DNA of 64,000 bases, taken from NCBI RefSeq assembly GCF_963676735.1, contig NZ_OY781464.1, positions 2,699,001 to 2,763,000 on the forward strand, read 5' to 3'. A program made the position numbers and the translations under genes. This DNA comes from an uncultured Draconibacterium sp. Lineage in GTDB: Bacteria; Bacteroidota; Bacteroidia; Bacteroidales; Prolixibacteraceae. The notes beneath the pieces are model-generated. The model saw nothing but the letters and a program-made list of their open reading frames with translations. It made no database searches and was not told the origin of the DNA. Of this stretch, positions 42,933 to 51,894 are shown piece after piece. Position 1 is the first letter of the stretch. The number at the start of each line of letters is the position of its first letter.

Positions 42933-44022
42933 TTTTAAAATTTTCTCTGAATTGTTGTAAATGCGCCGCCGTTTCTCTTACAATTCGCTGAACTGCCAAC
43001 CCATGGTTTAAATCAGCAATTGCGGCTTCCTTATCGTCACCGGTAAAAAACTGGTAATGTGCATGAACCATCGATCGCAACCACCCCGGAGGCACATGCC
43101 CCGAAGGGAAACTGCTTACCGGCTCGTACCTGCTCCCAACCATTTGTTTCACCCATTGGTTTGATCCTTCGGTGTAAAACTCAAAATAATCGGGATTTTC
43201 CGAAGAATAGCGCAAAGCTCCTTTTTCGGCATAAATCTCCAGGCTAACGAGGTCGCCCGAGCCTGAACTGATGCGACTTGCCGACATATTGCCAACCGCC
43301 CCACTTACCGGCTCGAATAATGCCAGCGAACTAAACAAATCAGAATCTGCCGGCACACCTGAAAATGTTCCGCCCTGCAAAGCGCTTGTAATTTGTAATT
43401 TATCGCCCATAAAAGCCATCAACAGACTAATACCGTGCGATCCAAGATCAGCCATTGCGCCCCCATCAGGGGCAGGAGTTAAACGGGTAACCCGCTTTTT
43501 CCGATAACTTTCCTGCAGGTAGTCGCCATGGTAATATTTTAAATCAAAATGAATGGGTTTACCCAGCTTACCCGATTGCCACAATTTCAAACATTGGCGC
43601 ACCGAGGCGGTTTGCAAATACTGAAATCCTACCTGTATTTTTACATCCGAGCCAACACTTTCGAGCAACGATTTCATTTGCTCTTCTTCAGCAAGCGAAG
43701 CGCACACCGGTTTTTCCAGGTAAATTGACTTTACATGAGGCATTCCTATTGCCAGTTTAAAATGCTCGAAATGTACCTTGTTGGGCCCCAGTATAAAAAC
43801 GGACTCAATGTTTTCGTTCCTGCTGAATTCCTCAACCGACTGCGCTTCAAGAAATCCCATTTCGGTGGCAAATTTTGCCCTGCTCTCCTGTCGGGCAGAA
43901 GCCACTGATTCTAAAATAATATCAGGAACATTTCCATAGTAAAATTTTAAAGCCTGAATGGCGTAAACATGTGCGCGGGCAATTCCTCCTGCCCCAATAA
44001 AACCAACATGTATTTTCCTCAT
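42922..44022 (-). CDS. Gfo/Idh/MocA-family oxidoreductase
   Basis: 366 aa from ATG 44022. An ATG at 44043 is in frame, but a TATTTTTG promoter element ends right before it, so the transcript would probably start too late for it. N-terminal Rossmann domain (VGFIGAGGIARAHVYAI), EKP motif in IYLEKPVCASLAEE, then the C-terminal alpha/beta domain with DLGSHGISLLMAF. Members oxidise sugars, inositols or deoxysugars with NAD(P); the substrate is not predictable here. It is co-transcribed with malQ, which hints at carbohydrate use. Confidence 0.85.
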   Translation of the reverse strand: MRKIHVGFIGAGGIARAHVYAIQALKFYYGNVPDIILESVASARQESRAKFATEMGFLEAQSVEEFSRNENIESVFILGPNKVHFEHFKLAIGMPHVKSIYLEKPVCASLAEEEQMKSLLESVGSDVKIQVGFQYLQTASVRQCLKLWQSGKLGKPIHFDLKYYHGDYLQESYRKKRVTRLTPAPDGGAMADLGSHGISLLMAFMGDKLQITSALQGGTFSGVPADSDLFSSLALFEPVSGAVGNMSASRISSGSGDLVSLEIYAEKGALRYSSENPDYFEFYTEGSNQWVKQMVGSRYEPVSSFPSGHVPPGWLRSMVHAHYQFFTGDDKEAAIADLNHGLAVQRIVRETAAHLQQFRENFKNEQ

Positions 44023-44044
44023 GAATGTTGTGTTTAATTTCATT

Positions 44045-44052
44045 CAAAAATA
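44045..44052 (-). promoter_or_regulatory. -7 promoter element of the oxidoreductase-malQ unit
   Basis: Perfect TATTTTTG on the minus strand, 22 bases before ATG 44022. No -33 TTG at canonical spacing; a TTG lies only 11 bases upstream. Confidence 0.45.
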
Positions 44053-44062
44053 AGGGAATTAA

Positions 44063-44113
44063 CCAAAAAAGAATGCTGCCGGTTAGCTTTAAACACATCC
44101 CCGCCAGCATTCT
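44063..44113 (-). terminator. Terminator of the S9 peptidase gene
   Basis: AGAATGCTG / CAGCATTCT arms (44105-44113 and 44070-44078 on the plus strand) with further internal pairing of GGCGGGG and CCGG, followed by six T on the minus strand. Confidence 0.65.
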
Positions 44114-44138
44114 CCTCATCTAAAACCACTTATGCAAA

Positions 44139-46223
44139 CTATTTTAACCATTTATCCAGCCAGTTAAAAAATACGCGTTGCCACAGAATTCCGTTTTGCG
44201 GTTGCAACACCCAATGGTTTTCTTCCGGAAAATATAACATTTGAGCCGGCACCCCACGCAAAACAGCTGCATTAAATGCTGCCATTCCCTGCTCGGGAGG
44301 TACACGGTAATCTTTTTCTCCCTGCACAATTAATATTGGGGTGTCCCAGTTTTGAATGTATTTGTGTGGAGAGAAAGTATACGATCGTTGGGCAGCAGCA
44401 TTTTCTTTATCCCAATAAGCGCCGCCATAATCAAAATTCACAAACCACATTTCTTCGGTAGAGGTATACATGTGTTCGAAGTTAAAAATACCATCGTGAG
44501 CAATAAATGCACTAAACCGCTTATCGTGATTTCCGGCCAGGTACATTACCGAAAAGCCGCCATAACTGGCACCAACAGCACCAAGTTTTGTTTCGTCAAC
44601 GTATGGTTCTTTAGCCACTTCATCAATAGCAGTAAGCAGGTCTTTAATATTTTGACCACCGTAATCTTTCGATATTTGTTCGTTCCATTCCTGTCCGAAA
44701 CCCGGTAAACCTCTTCGGTTAGGAGCAACAACGATATAATTGTTGGCCGCCATCATTTGAAAATTCCAACGGTACGACCAGAACTGACTTACTGTCCCCT
44801 GTGGTCCACCCTGATTATAGAGTAAAGCCGGGTATTTTTTGTTCGGGTCAAAATGTGGCGGGTAAATAACCCAAACAGCCATTTGTTTGTCATCGCTTGT
44901 AGTTATCCAGCGCTTTTCAACTTTACCCATTGTTAACTGATCAAGAATCCCCTTGTTTACTGCTGTTAGCGCTTTATCCGTTCCGGTATTCGGGTCGACC
45001 AAATAAAGCTCAGCCGGGTGCGACATGGAAACTTTTTGCGCCAACAACTGATTACCTACAGGCACAACACTTTGGTAATTATGAATACCATCAGTTATTC
45101 GGGTAAAATTACCAGCTGCCAAATCCAGATGATAAATCTCGTCGGTTGCATGAATATCGCTGATAAAATAAATCGACTTTCCGTCGGTGCTCCAGTTTAG
45201 TCCATGGGCATTCTGATCAAAATTCAGGGTATAATCTTTTTTCTCACCATTGGCAAGGTCGGCTACAAACAATCGGTTTTTATCCGACTCGTAGCCATCG
45301 CGCTCCATACTTTCCCAGGCAAGGTATTTGCCATCGGGCGAAAAAACCGGATTTTGATCGTAGCCCATCATTCCTTCAGTAAAATTGCTGGTTTGACCAT
45401 TCGCTGTATCGTACAAATAAATATCAGAATTGGTTGACAGCGAATATTCCAGTCCCACTTTCTTTTTACACACATAGGCAAGCGTTTTCGAATCGGGGCT
45501 CCAAACAATCTGTTCGTTACCGCCAAAGGGTTTCATTGGCGAATCGAAACGTTCCCCGGCCATAATATCAGTTCCTTGGCCCACTTTACCGTTTTCATAA
45601 TCGGCAATAAAAATATGGTTGTAGGTATAATCATGCCAGGTATCCCAATGCCGGTACATAATATCGTTTTCCAATCGGGCATTTGCCTTGGGTAAATCCG
45701 GAAAAAGATCATGAATATCATCATCAAGCTTAACCGCTTTTAGGTAATATATTTTCGACTGATCGGGAGCATATTGAAATCCGAATATTCCTCCTTCAAT
45801 GTCGGAAACCTGCTTTTGCGAACTTCCATCAGGATTCATTTCCCATAGCTGCACACTACCCGAAGCAGCCGACAAATAACCAATTTTTTGGCCATCGGGC
45901 CGCCATAAAACATTGTACTCGTTGGCAGCTGTGTTGGTAATATTTACTGCTTCGCCGCCACTAACCGGAATAGAATAAACATCGCGGTACGATTTATTCT
46001 CTTCAATGTTGTAATAGGTAACCGTATATAAAACAGTTGTGCCATCAGGCGAAACCTGGGCGCCCCCCAAACGACCAAAGGACCAAAGCACCTCAGGAGT
46101 CATCACATCGGAGCTTAACCGGGGCGTTTCCGGCACATAGTTTTTTGAAGCCTGACCCGCTTCTTTTTGGGTACAACTAACTACCCAAAAGGCAGCAAAT
46201 AATAAAAGTGCAATGTTCTTCAT
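44139..46223 (-). CDS. S9 family prolyl-oligopeptidase-type peptidase, lipoprotein
   Basis: 694 aa from ATG 46223, which heads the lipoprotein signal LLFAAFWVVSCTQ; a longer frame to 46295 is rejected. A PD40-type propeller (VSPDGTTVLYTV, WRPDGQKIGYL, FSPDGKYLAWE) covers about 40-440 and is followed by the alpha/beta-hydrolase domain. Triad: Ser in GASYGGFSVMY, Asp in VQGEKDYRVPPEQG, His in EENHWVLQP. Such enzymes are dipeptidyl or acylaminoacyl peptidases that degrade peptides in the periplasm. It is monocistronic. Confidence 0.9.
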   Translation of the reverse strand: MKNIALLLFAAFWVVSCTQKEAGQASKNYVPETPRLSSDVMTPEVLWSFGRLGGAQVSPDGTTVLYTVTYYNIEENKSYRDVYSIPVSGGEAVNITNTAANEYNVLWRPDGQKIGYLSAASGSVQLWEMNPDGSSQKQVSDIEGGIFGFQYAPDQSKIYYLKAVKLDDDIHDLFPDLPKANARLENDIMYRHWDTWHDYTYNHIFIADYENGKVGQGTDIMAGERFDSPMKPFGGNEQIVWSPDSKTLAYVCKKKVGLEYSLSTNSDIYLYDTANGQTSNFTEGMMGYDQNPVFSPDGKYLAWESMERDGYESDKNRLFVADLANGEKKDYTLNFDQNAHGLNWSTDGKSIYFISDIHATDEIYHLDLAAGNFTRITDGIHNYQSVVPVGNQLLAQKVSMSHPAELYLVDPNTGTDKALTAVNKGILDQLTMGKVEKRWITTSDDKQMAVWVIYPPHFDPNKKYPALLYNQGGPQGTVSQFWSYRWNFQMMAANNYIVVAPNRRGLPGFGQEWNEQISKDYGGQNIKDLLTAIDEVAKEPYVDETKLGAVGASYGGFSVMYLAGNHDKRFSAFIAHDGIFNFEHMYTSTEEMWFVNFDYGGAYWDKENAAAQRSYTFSPHKYIQNWDTPILIVQGEKDYRVPPEQGMAAFNAAVLRGVPAQMLYFPEENHWVLQPQNGILWQRVFFNWLDKWLK

Positions 46224-46292
46224 GATTTTATCTTTGAAAGATTTAAAACTCAAAATAAAAACTTTTGAATGCTTCTGGCAATGATTTTTGCA

Positions 46293-46320
46293 CAAAAAAA
46301 GGTGTCCATGCAGACACCTT
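46293..46320 (-). terminator. Terminator of the NigD-like gene
   Basis: AAGGTGTC / GACACCTT stem with a six-base loop and a run of T on the minus strand, about 30 bases after the stop codon. Confidence 0.8.
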
Positions 46321-46347
46321 TAATTTTACACTGTTTAACTTTTATGA

Positions 46348-47049
46348 CTATGGTAATTCCAAATTGCTATAATCAAACACTCCGCTGTCTAAATAGGTCT
46401 CGCCACCGTAGTCGCTTGCTGTAACCTCAAACTGTACCGAGTCGAGTCCGGCTATGCGCAAACTGTTCAGGCTAAACGACACGTATGCGGTGTAAGGAAT
46501 CGATTCCTGGTCGCTGTTTGCATTGTGCCGCAACTCCAACTGAATGGGCTGATCATCGGCTGTAATTTCACCGGGTTGTTTTACCAGGTTCAGAAAATGA
46601 ATTTCGTTGTACCCCCAATACTTTAACCGAAAACTCAACAAACTGTCTTTTATCCAGGCTTTTTCAACAATAATTGGGTCGTTGCCAATACTATCCTCAA
46701 TTTCTTCAGTTATGTCCAGCACTCCTTTCATCAACACATCGTTAATATTGTTAACTTTTACGTAGTAGCGGGGTGTAGAGCTGCTTGTTTGGTCTTCGTC
46801 TAAAATGGTATAATTTACCAGAACACGGTCACCATCCGAAAAATCTTCAAACCACCGTGGGTTTGTTGCAGCCAACGGAACCAATACATCGTCACTGTCC
46901 ATCACTAAAGTTCCAGAACTTTCGCCATCTCCTTTGTATATCCCAAAACCAATCCAAACATCGTTGAGCGAATATCCGTCATCATCTAAACATCCGGTAA
47001 TAAAAACCGTTAATCCAATTAAAATTCCTAATGCTATCTTCTTCATCAC
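46348..47049 (-). CDS. NigD-like lipoprotein
   Basis: 233 aa. Lipoprotein signal (TVFITGCLDDDG) followed by DDDGYSLNDVWIGFGIYKGD, the hallmark start of the NigD family. The body is beta-rich with RVLVNYTILDEDQ and EIHFLNLVKQPGEI, and no enzyme motif. NigD proteins are Bacteroidota surface or periplasmic lipoproteins named from a bacteriocin operon; most, including this one, have no bacteriocin partner and no known function. It is monocistronic, divergent from the thioredoxin gene. Confidence 0.85.
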   Translation of the reverse strand: MMKKIALGILIGLTVFITGCLDDDGYSLNDVWIGFGIYKGDGESSGTLVMDSDDVLVPLAATNPRWFEDFSDGDRVLVNYTILDEDQTSSSTPRYYVKVNNINDVLMKGVLDITEEIEDSIGNDPIIVEKAWIKDSLLSFRLKYWGYNEIHFLNLVKQPGEITADDQPIQLELRHNANSDQESIPYTAYVSFSLNSLRIAGLDSVQFEVTASDYGGETYLDSGVFDYSNLELP

Positions 47050-47153
47050 TGTTTAAATTATTTAATCTCAGCTGTTAGATTTAAGAAAAAGCAAAAAGGT
47101 TGCGTTGAAAAGAAAATATTGTAGTTTTATTGAAATAACTTTTGGAACAATTA

Positions 47154-47186
47154 TTGCATACACATATGTAAATATTTATATATTTG
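47154..47186 (+). promoter_or_regulatory. Promoter of the thioredoxin lipoprotein gene
   Basis: TTG at 47154-47156 and TATATTTG at 47179-47186 with a 22-base spacer; -7 is a perfect TAnnTTTG match, the spacer is on the long side. Confidence 0.5.
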
Positions 47187-47234
47187 AACAAATTTTGATT
47201 TTCTACCGTTGATAACAATAAAAGCACAAATACA

Positions 47235-47729
47235 ATGAAAACAAAAATTACAACTTTAATGCTTGCATTTATGTTGGTATTGAGCTACACCTCGTGTAAT
47301 GCCAAAACCGAAAATTCAAACTCGAACAATCCTTCGGTAGCATCAGCCGACAAAGCCACCACAATGCTTACCAAGGCCATGTTTCTTGAAAAAATATGGG
47401 ATTACGAGAATTCGCCAAAAGAATGGAAATATAAAGGTGACAAACCTGCCTTAATTGACTTTTATGCCGACTGGTGCGGGCCATGCAGAACAGCTGCACC
47501 AATTTTGGAAGAAGTAGCCAACGACTTTGAGGGTAAGGTTCATGTGTACAAAATTGACACACAAGTTGAGCGTGAGCTGGCTGCGGTGTTTGGAGTTAAA
47601 GGCATCCCTGCCTTTTTGTACATTCCAATGGAAGGAAAACCGACCATGACATCGGGCATTGCCCGCACTAAAGAAGACACAAAAAGGATGTTTACCGAAA
47701 ATATTAATACTATTCTATTAAAACAGTAA
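47235..47729 (+). CDS. Exported thioredoxin-domain lipoprotein
   Basis: 164 aa. Lipoprotein signal (LVLSYTSCNAK), about 45 residues of Ser/Asn/Ala-rich linker, then one thioredoxin domain with the active site FYADWCGPCRTAAP and cis-Pro in VKGIPAFLYI. The CGPC sequence is that of reducing thioredoxins, but location outside the cytoplasm implies it is kept reduced by a DsbD/CcdA-like partner, not seen here. It may serve in periplasmic disulfide reduction. A perfect 16-bp inverted repeat spans its last codons and stop. Confidence 0.9.
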   Translation: MKTKITTLMLAFMLVLSYTSCNAKTENSNSNNPSVASADKATTMLTKAMFLEKIWDYENSPKEWKYKGDKPALIDFYADWCGPCRTAAPILEEVANDFEGKVHVYKIDTQVERELAAVFGVKGIPAFLYIPMEGKPTMTSGIARTKEDTKRMFTENINTILLKQ

Positions 47730-47742
47730 TAGAATAGTATTA
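47705..47742. repeat. Perfect 16-bp inverted repeat across the thioredoxin stop codon
   Basis: TAATACTATTCTATTA (47705-47720), loop AAACAG, and its exact reverse complement (47727-47742). The left arm encodes the last residues NTILL; the stop TAA begins the right arm. It is AT-rich with no T-run, so it is not a canonical terminator. Confidence 0.75.
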
Positions 47743-47762
47743 ACAGGGTGAGTGAAGGGTAA

Positions 47763-47802
47763 TAAACAGGCTGTCAGATGATTTCTGCATCCTGTTTTTT
47801 TA
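47763..47802 (+). terminator. Terminator of the thioredoxin gene
   Basis: Interrupted stem AAACAGG/CCTGTTT with inner CAG/CTG pairing, followed by seven T, just ahead of the convergent hutH stop. Confidence 0.6.
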
Positions 47803-47805
47803 TGC

Positions 47806-49308
47806 TTATAAACGATTGATTTTTGTGCTGTTTAAAAACGCTATAGTTTTATTTATCCCTTCGTACATTACCAAATCCTCTTCCACAAAACGTACCTTTC
47901 GGCGGTACTCTTTTACAAAATTTTCGATAAATGGTGATGATTTCATAGGTCGGCGAAAATCCATAGCCTGGGCTGCATTGTATAACTCAACAGCCAGTAT
48001 TTTCTCGGTATTCAGAATTACTTTTAAGGCTTTTGTTGCAGCATTTCCGCCCATGCTTACGTGGTCTTCCTGTTCGTTTGACGATGGTATAGAGTCGACA
48101 ACACAAGGTGTACAAAGCTGTTTATTCTGACTTACAATTGAAGCAGCGGCGTATTGTGGAATCATAAAGCCCGAATTTAATCCCGGGTTAGCAACCAGAA
48201 ACTCTGGCAAACCTCTCTCTCCTGCAATCAGGCGATAGGTCCTACGCTCGGAAATACTTCCCAACTCGCTAATTGCCATTGCCAGAAAATCAAGCGACAA
48301 GGCCAGGGGTTCTCCATGGAAATTCCCCCCGGAAATAATCAAATCCTCATCCGGAAAAACCGTTGGATTATCGGTTACCGAATTAATTTCAGTCTGTACC
48401 ACTCCGGCCACATAATGTACCGCATCTTTTACGGCACCGTGTACCTGCGGAATACACCTGAACGAGTATGGATCCTGAATATGTTCTTTGGGTTTGGCCT
48501 GCATCTCGCTTCCGGCAAGTACATTTCTAAAATTTTTGGCTGTTTCAGCCTGGCCTTTGTGTGGTCGAATTCGTTGTATGTTTTCTGAAAACGGTTCCAA
48601 CAAACCATCAAAAGCATCAAGCGACAGTGCTGCAATAATATCTCCCTGGTCGATAATCCGGAAGGTTTTTAACAAGGTATAAACAGCATGCGCACTCATA
48701 AACTGGGTGCCGTTAAGCAAGGCCAGTCCTTCTTTTGCTTCAAGTTTTATAGGCTCCCACCCCAACTGCTTTAATACCGGCCCGGCCGCTTGTTTTTTCC
48801 CTTCAAAATTTACTTCGCCAAGGCCAAGTAAAGGTAAAAACAACTTGGCTAGTGGCGCCAAATCGCCGCTTGCACCAAGCGACCCCTGTTCGCAAACCAC
48901 CGGTAAAACGTTGTGGTTAAACAAGTCTAAAATACGCTGAACGGTAACCAACTGCACCGCCGAATTTCCTTTCGCAAGGGCATGCGCTTTTAACAAAAGC
49001 ATCAGCTTAACTACATCGCCAGGTATTTCGTTTCCCAGGTTGCAGGCATGCGAAACAACTAGGTTTTCCTGTAGTTTACTCAACTCATCTTTCGATATTT
49101 CAATGTCGCACAAAGCCCCAAAGCCGGTATTAATACCATAAAGTGGCTTTTCTGCCCGCTCAAGTTTATTATCAAGATACCTTTTACTTTTATGAATAAG
49201 CTGAATTGAAATCTCGGATAGTTTGAGTTTTACTTTGTTTTCGAGAATATCCTGAATAATTTCAAAAGTGAGATTTTTGGGTGTAATCTCAAAAATACGA
49301 TTTGCCAT
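47806..49308 (-). CDS. hutH: Histidine ammonia-lyase (aromatic amino acid lyase family)
   Basis: 500 aa. The MIO-forming tripeptide is in GSLGASGDLAPLAKL; YGINTGFGALCDIEI carries the catalytic Tyr. The selectivity pair after QENLVV is SH, as in histidine lyases (tyrosine lyases have HL). EDHVSMGGNAATKAL and FHGEPLALSLDFL are further conserved blocks. It converts L-histidine to urocanate and ammonia. No hutU, hutI or hutG is in the window, so degradation beyond urocanate is not shown; hisS lies 223 bases upstream on the same strand. Confidence 0.88.
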   Translation of the reverse strand: MANRIFEITPKNLTFEIIQDILENKVKLKLSEISIQLIHKSKRYLDNKLERAEKPLYGINTGFGALCDIEISKDELSKLQENLVVSHACNLGNEIPGDVVKLMLLLKAHALAKGNSAVQLVTVQRILDLFNHNVLPVVCEQGSLGASGDLAPLAKLFLPLLGLGEVNFEGKKQAAGPVLKQLGWEPIKLEAKEGLALLNGTQFMSAHAVYTLLKTFRIIDQGDIIAALSLDAFDGLLEPFSENIQRIRPHKGQAETAKNFRNVLAGSEMQAKPKEHIQDPYSFRCIPQVHGAVKDAVHYVAGVVQTEINSVTDNPTVFPDEDLIISGGNFHGEPLALSLDFLAMAISELGSISERRTYRLIAGERGLPEFLVANPGLNSGFMIPQYAAASIVSQNKQLCTPCVVDSIPSSNEQEDHVSMGGNAATKALKVILNTEKILAVELYNAAQAMDFRRPMKSSPFIENFVKEYRRKVRFVEEDLVMYEGINKTIAFLNSTKINRL

Positions 49309-49531
49309 GATTAAAACTGTAAAATTACTAAACGATGGAATTGTTAAAAAGGTAAGACATATTCGTGCACAACGGGGTATTTTTGTTGTAATACCTAAGC
49401 GCGAATCTATGAGCTAAGCTGCAATCCTCAAGGGAAACGCACATCGCCTCCCAGTATTTTTACAGTACGTTTTGAAACTGTTACAATCATTGCTTCCAAC
49501 ATTTTGGAGCAATATCGGATAATTCAAACAG

Positions 49532-50893
49532 CTATTTCAGGATTTTTATCAGTTCTTTAATGTCGAGCAATTGCTGATCGCCGTTATCCATATTCTTAAG
49601 CGTAAACTTGTTGGCCTCCATTTCGTTATCGCCAGCCAGAATCACGTATGGAATTGCTTTACGGTTGGCATAAGTCATTTGCTTTTTCATTTTGGCACTT
49701 TCCGGGAATATTTCGGCATTTACGCCTTGTTTCCGAAGCTCGTTAAGCACCGGCAAACAATACGCTTCTTCTTTTTCGCCAAAATTTACAAAAAGTACTT
49801 TTGTGGTTTCCAACGACTTTGCCGGAAAAGCATCAAGTTGCACCAAAACATCGTAAATACGTTCCGCACCAAACGAAACACCAACTCCCGAAACATCGGG
49901 CATACCAAAAATACCGGTTAAATCATCGTAGCGTCCGCCACCGCAAATGCTGCCAATTTTAACATCGTTTGATTTTACCTCGAAAATAGCTCCGGTGTAG
50001 TAGTTAAGTCCTCTTGCCAGCGTGAGGTCGAGTTCAACCGTGGTATTTAAATCGATGTTTTCCAAATAATTAAACATGGTTCTCATCTCGGCAATTCCCT
50101 TTGCTCCAATTTCTGTTTGGCCAATAACCGTTTCAATTTGAGCCAGTTTTTCCGGAGTTGTTCCTTCAAGTAATAAAATGGGTTGAAGTTTTTCAACTGC
50201 GTCCTGTGAAATGCCTTTTTCAATCATTTCAGCATTTACTTTCTCCAAACCAATTTTATCCAGTTTGTCAATAGCCACAGTAATATCCACCATTCGTTCT
50301 GCCTCGCCAATAGCTTCGGCAATACCTGCTAAAATCTTTCGATTGTTAATTTTTACGGTGGTGTTTATACCCAATCGGTTAAAAACATCATCAATAATCT
50401 GCACTAATTCTACTTCGTTAAGCAGGCTGTTGCTTCCAATAACATCCACGTCGCACTGATAAAATTCGCGATAACGTCCTTTTTGCGGACGATCGGCACG
50501 CCAAACCGGTTGAATCTGGTAGCGTTTAAACGGAAATGCCAAATCGTTTCGATATTGTACAACGTAACGGGCGAATGGCACGGTAAGGTCGTAGCGCAAT
50601 CCTTTTTCCGAGAGCTTTGTGGTAAGTTTATTTGAGTTTTTTTCGTCAAGCATTTCCTGCGGCACTTTCGAAATAAAGTCCCCCGAATTCAAGATTTTAA
50701 ATAACAATTTATCTCCTTCTTCGCCGTACTTTCCCATTAAAGTTGAGAGGTTTTCCATTGCCGGAGTTTCAATAGGCTGAAATCCATACAAGCGAAAAAC
50801 TTCTTTAATGGTATCGAAAATATAATTTCTTTTCACCATTTCTACCGGTGAGAAATCGCGTGTACCTTTTGGTATTGACGGTTTTTGTGCCAT
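49532..50893 (-). CDS. hisS: Histidyl-tRNA synthetase
   Basis: 453 aa. Class II synthetase: motif 1 region (KGTRDFSPVEMVKRNYIF), motif 2 (RADRPQKGRYREFYQCDVDVIG), histidine-A site (ARGLNYYTGAIFEV), GGRYDDLTGIFG and motif 3 (GVGVSFGAERIYDVL). The C-terminal anticodon-binding domain has KVLFVNFG and AIPYVILAGDNE. Forms His-tRNA. Its own -7 promoter element lies 23 bases upstream of the ATG. Confidence 0.96.
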   Translation of the reverse strand: MAQKPSIPKGTRDFSPVEMVKRNYIFDTIKEVFRLYGFQPIETPAMENLSTLMGKYGEEGDKLLFKILNSGDFISKVPQEMLDEKNSNKLTTKLSEKGLRYDLTVPFARYVVQYRNDLAFPFKRYQIQPVWRADRPQKGRYREFYQCDVDVIGSNSLLNEVELVQIIDDVFNRLGINTTVKINNRKILAGIAEAIGEAERMVDITVAIDKLDKIGLEKVNAEMIEKGISQDAVEKLQPILLLEGTTPEKLAQIETVIGQTEIGAKGIAEMRTMFNYLENIDLNTTVELDLTLARGLNYYTGAIFEVKSNDVKIGSICGGGRYDDLTGIFGMPDVSGVGVSFGAERIYDVLVQLDAFPAKSLETTKVLFVNFGEKEEAYCLPVLNELRKQGVNAEIFPESAKMKKQMTYANRKAIPYVILAGDNEMEANKFTLKNMDNGDQQLLDIKELIKILK

Positions 50894-50915
50894 TCTGAAA
50901 AATTTTATAAGGCTG

Positions 50916-50923
50916 CAAAAGTA
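50916..50923 (-). promoter_or_regulatory. -7 promoter element of hisS
   Basis: TACTTTTG on the minus strand, a perfect TAnnTTTG match. No clear -33 TTG at the right distance. Confidence 0.45.
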
Positions 50924-50972
50924 AACATTTCTAACAAACTATCAGGAATACAGCCTGCCGAATGATTAAGAA

Positions 50973-51449
50973 TTAAAGCTGAATATTAAGTTGATTTAAA
51001 ATTCCGGCTATATAAACAGTACAGCCGGTTTCGCCTTCCTTGGGTGCCCAGGTTGCAAAATTTTTATCGTCGGCGGGTAAATACGGCCCATCTTTTATTT
51101 CGTATACCACTGTACCGCTTTCAAGCGAAATAATAGTGTGCCATGTGGCCGGGGGAATTTCAACACCAAAATGTTGCTTTTTATCCAGAATAAGATGGTC
51201 GCTAATAACTCCCTCGTTGGTAAAAAAAACAACCAGCAACTTTCCTTCTAACAAAAGAAACACCTCGCGTTTATCAGGGTTCTCGTGTTTATGAGGCTGC
51301 ACATACGAGCCTGGCTCAACGGCATTTAACATCCGGTTAATGGGATCGTTAAAATCAGGATGATAATTGTAATTTTTTCTGAGCCTTGCCGATTGAGCTG
51401 CTTCAGCGCTAACTCTAACCAATAGCTCCTTATTGATTTTTTTTATCAT
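50973..51449 (-). CDS. WbuC-type cupin-fold metalloprotein
   Basis: 158 aa from ATG 51449, one base after the DUF4870 stop (a longer frame overlaps that gene). Small cupin: EPGSYVQPHKHENPDKREVFLLLEGKL carries His and Glu metal ligands (HKHENPDKRE), with a later PPATWHTIISLE His. This matches the WbuC family, which occurs near O-antigen loci, but no such locus is nearby. Function unknown. Translationally coupled with the upstream DUF4870 gene. Confidence 0.85.
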   Translation of the reverse strand: MIKKINKELLVRVSAEAAQSARLRKNYNYHPDFNDPINRMLNAVEPGSYVQPHKHENPDKREVFLLLEGKLLVVFFTNEGVISDHLILDKKQHFGVEIPPATWHTIISLESGTVVYEIKDGPYLPADDKNFATWAPKEGETGCTVYIAGILNQLNIQL

Positions 51450-51450
51450 T

Positions 51451-51807
51451 TTATTGCAAAAAACGAATGGTAAACGGATAATAATAAGCTGTACCGTTAC
51501 TGGCCGAAACAGCGCCAACAATTACCAAAACCAACCAGGCTATTCCAAAACCAATGAGCATTAAAACGCCAATTCCCACAAAAATTAAAATTACAGATAT
51601 GAAAAAAATAATGGACCACGTAATCTGAAAATTTAATACTTCCTTTCCTTGTTCATTTACAAAATCATACTCATCCTTTTTCATCAGATAAACAATAAGC
51701 GGGCCTATTATATTTCCTGCAATAGGAAGAATAAAAGTTGCCAAAGCTGCAATGTGTACAAGCATTCCCCATTGTCGTTCATTCGGATCTTCGATAATTC
51801 GGTACAT
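51451..51807 (-). CDS. DUF4870 membrane protein
   Basis: 118 aa. N-terminal IIEDPNERQWGMLVHIAALATFI, then three hydrophobic segments with NIIGPLIVYLMKKDEYDFVNEQGKEVLNFQIT, the DUF4870 signature. C-terminus ends NGTAYYYPFTIRFLQ. Small inner-membrane protein of unknown function. Overlaps no gene and couples with the cupin gene (TAA then ATG one base later). Confidence 0.88.
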   Translation of the reverse strand: MYRIIEDPNERQWGMLVHIAALATFILPIAGNIIGPLIVYLMKKDEYDFVNEQGKEVLNFQITWSIIFFISVILIFVGIGVLMLIGFGIAWLVLVIVGAVSASNGTAYYYPFTIRFLQ

Positions 51808-51894
51808 TTTTCAAATTTTGTTCAACTAAACTAATGAATTTTTGTTTATTCGTGCAAAAAAGAAACAAAGCTTTTTTTACAGAAAAAACTACAA

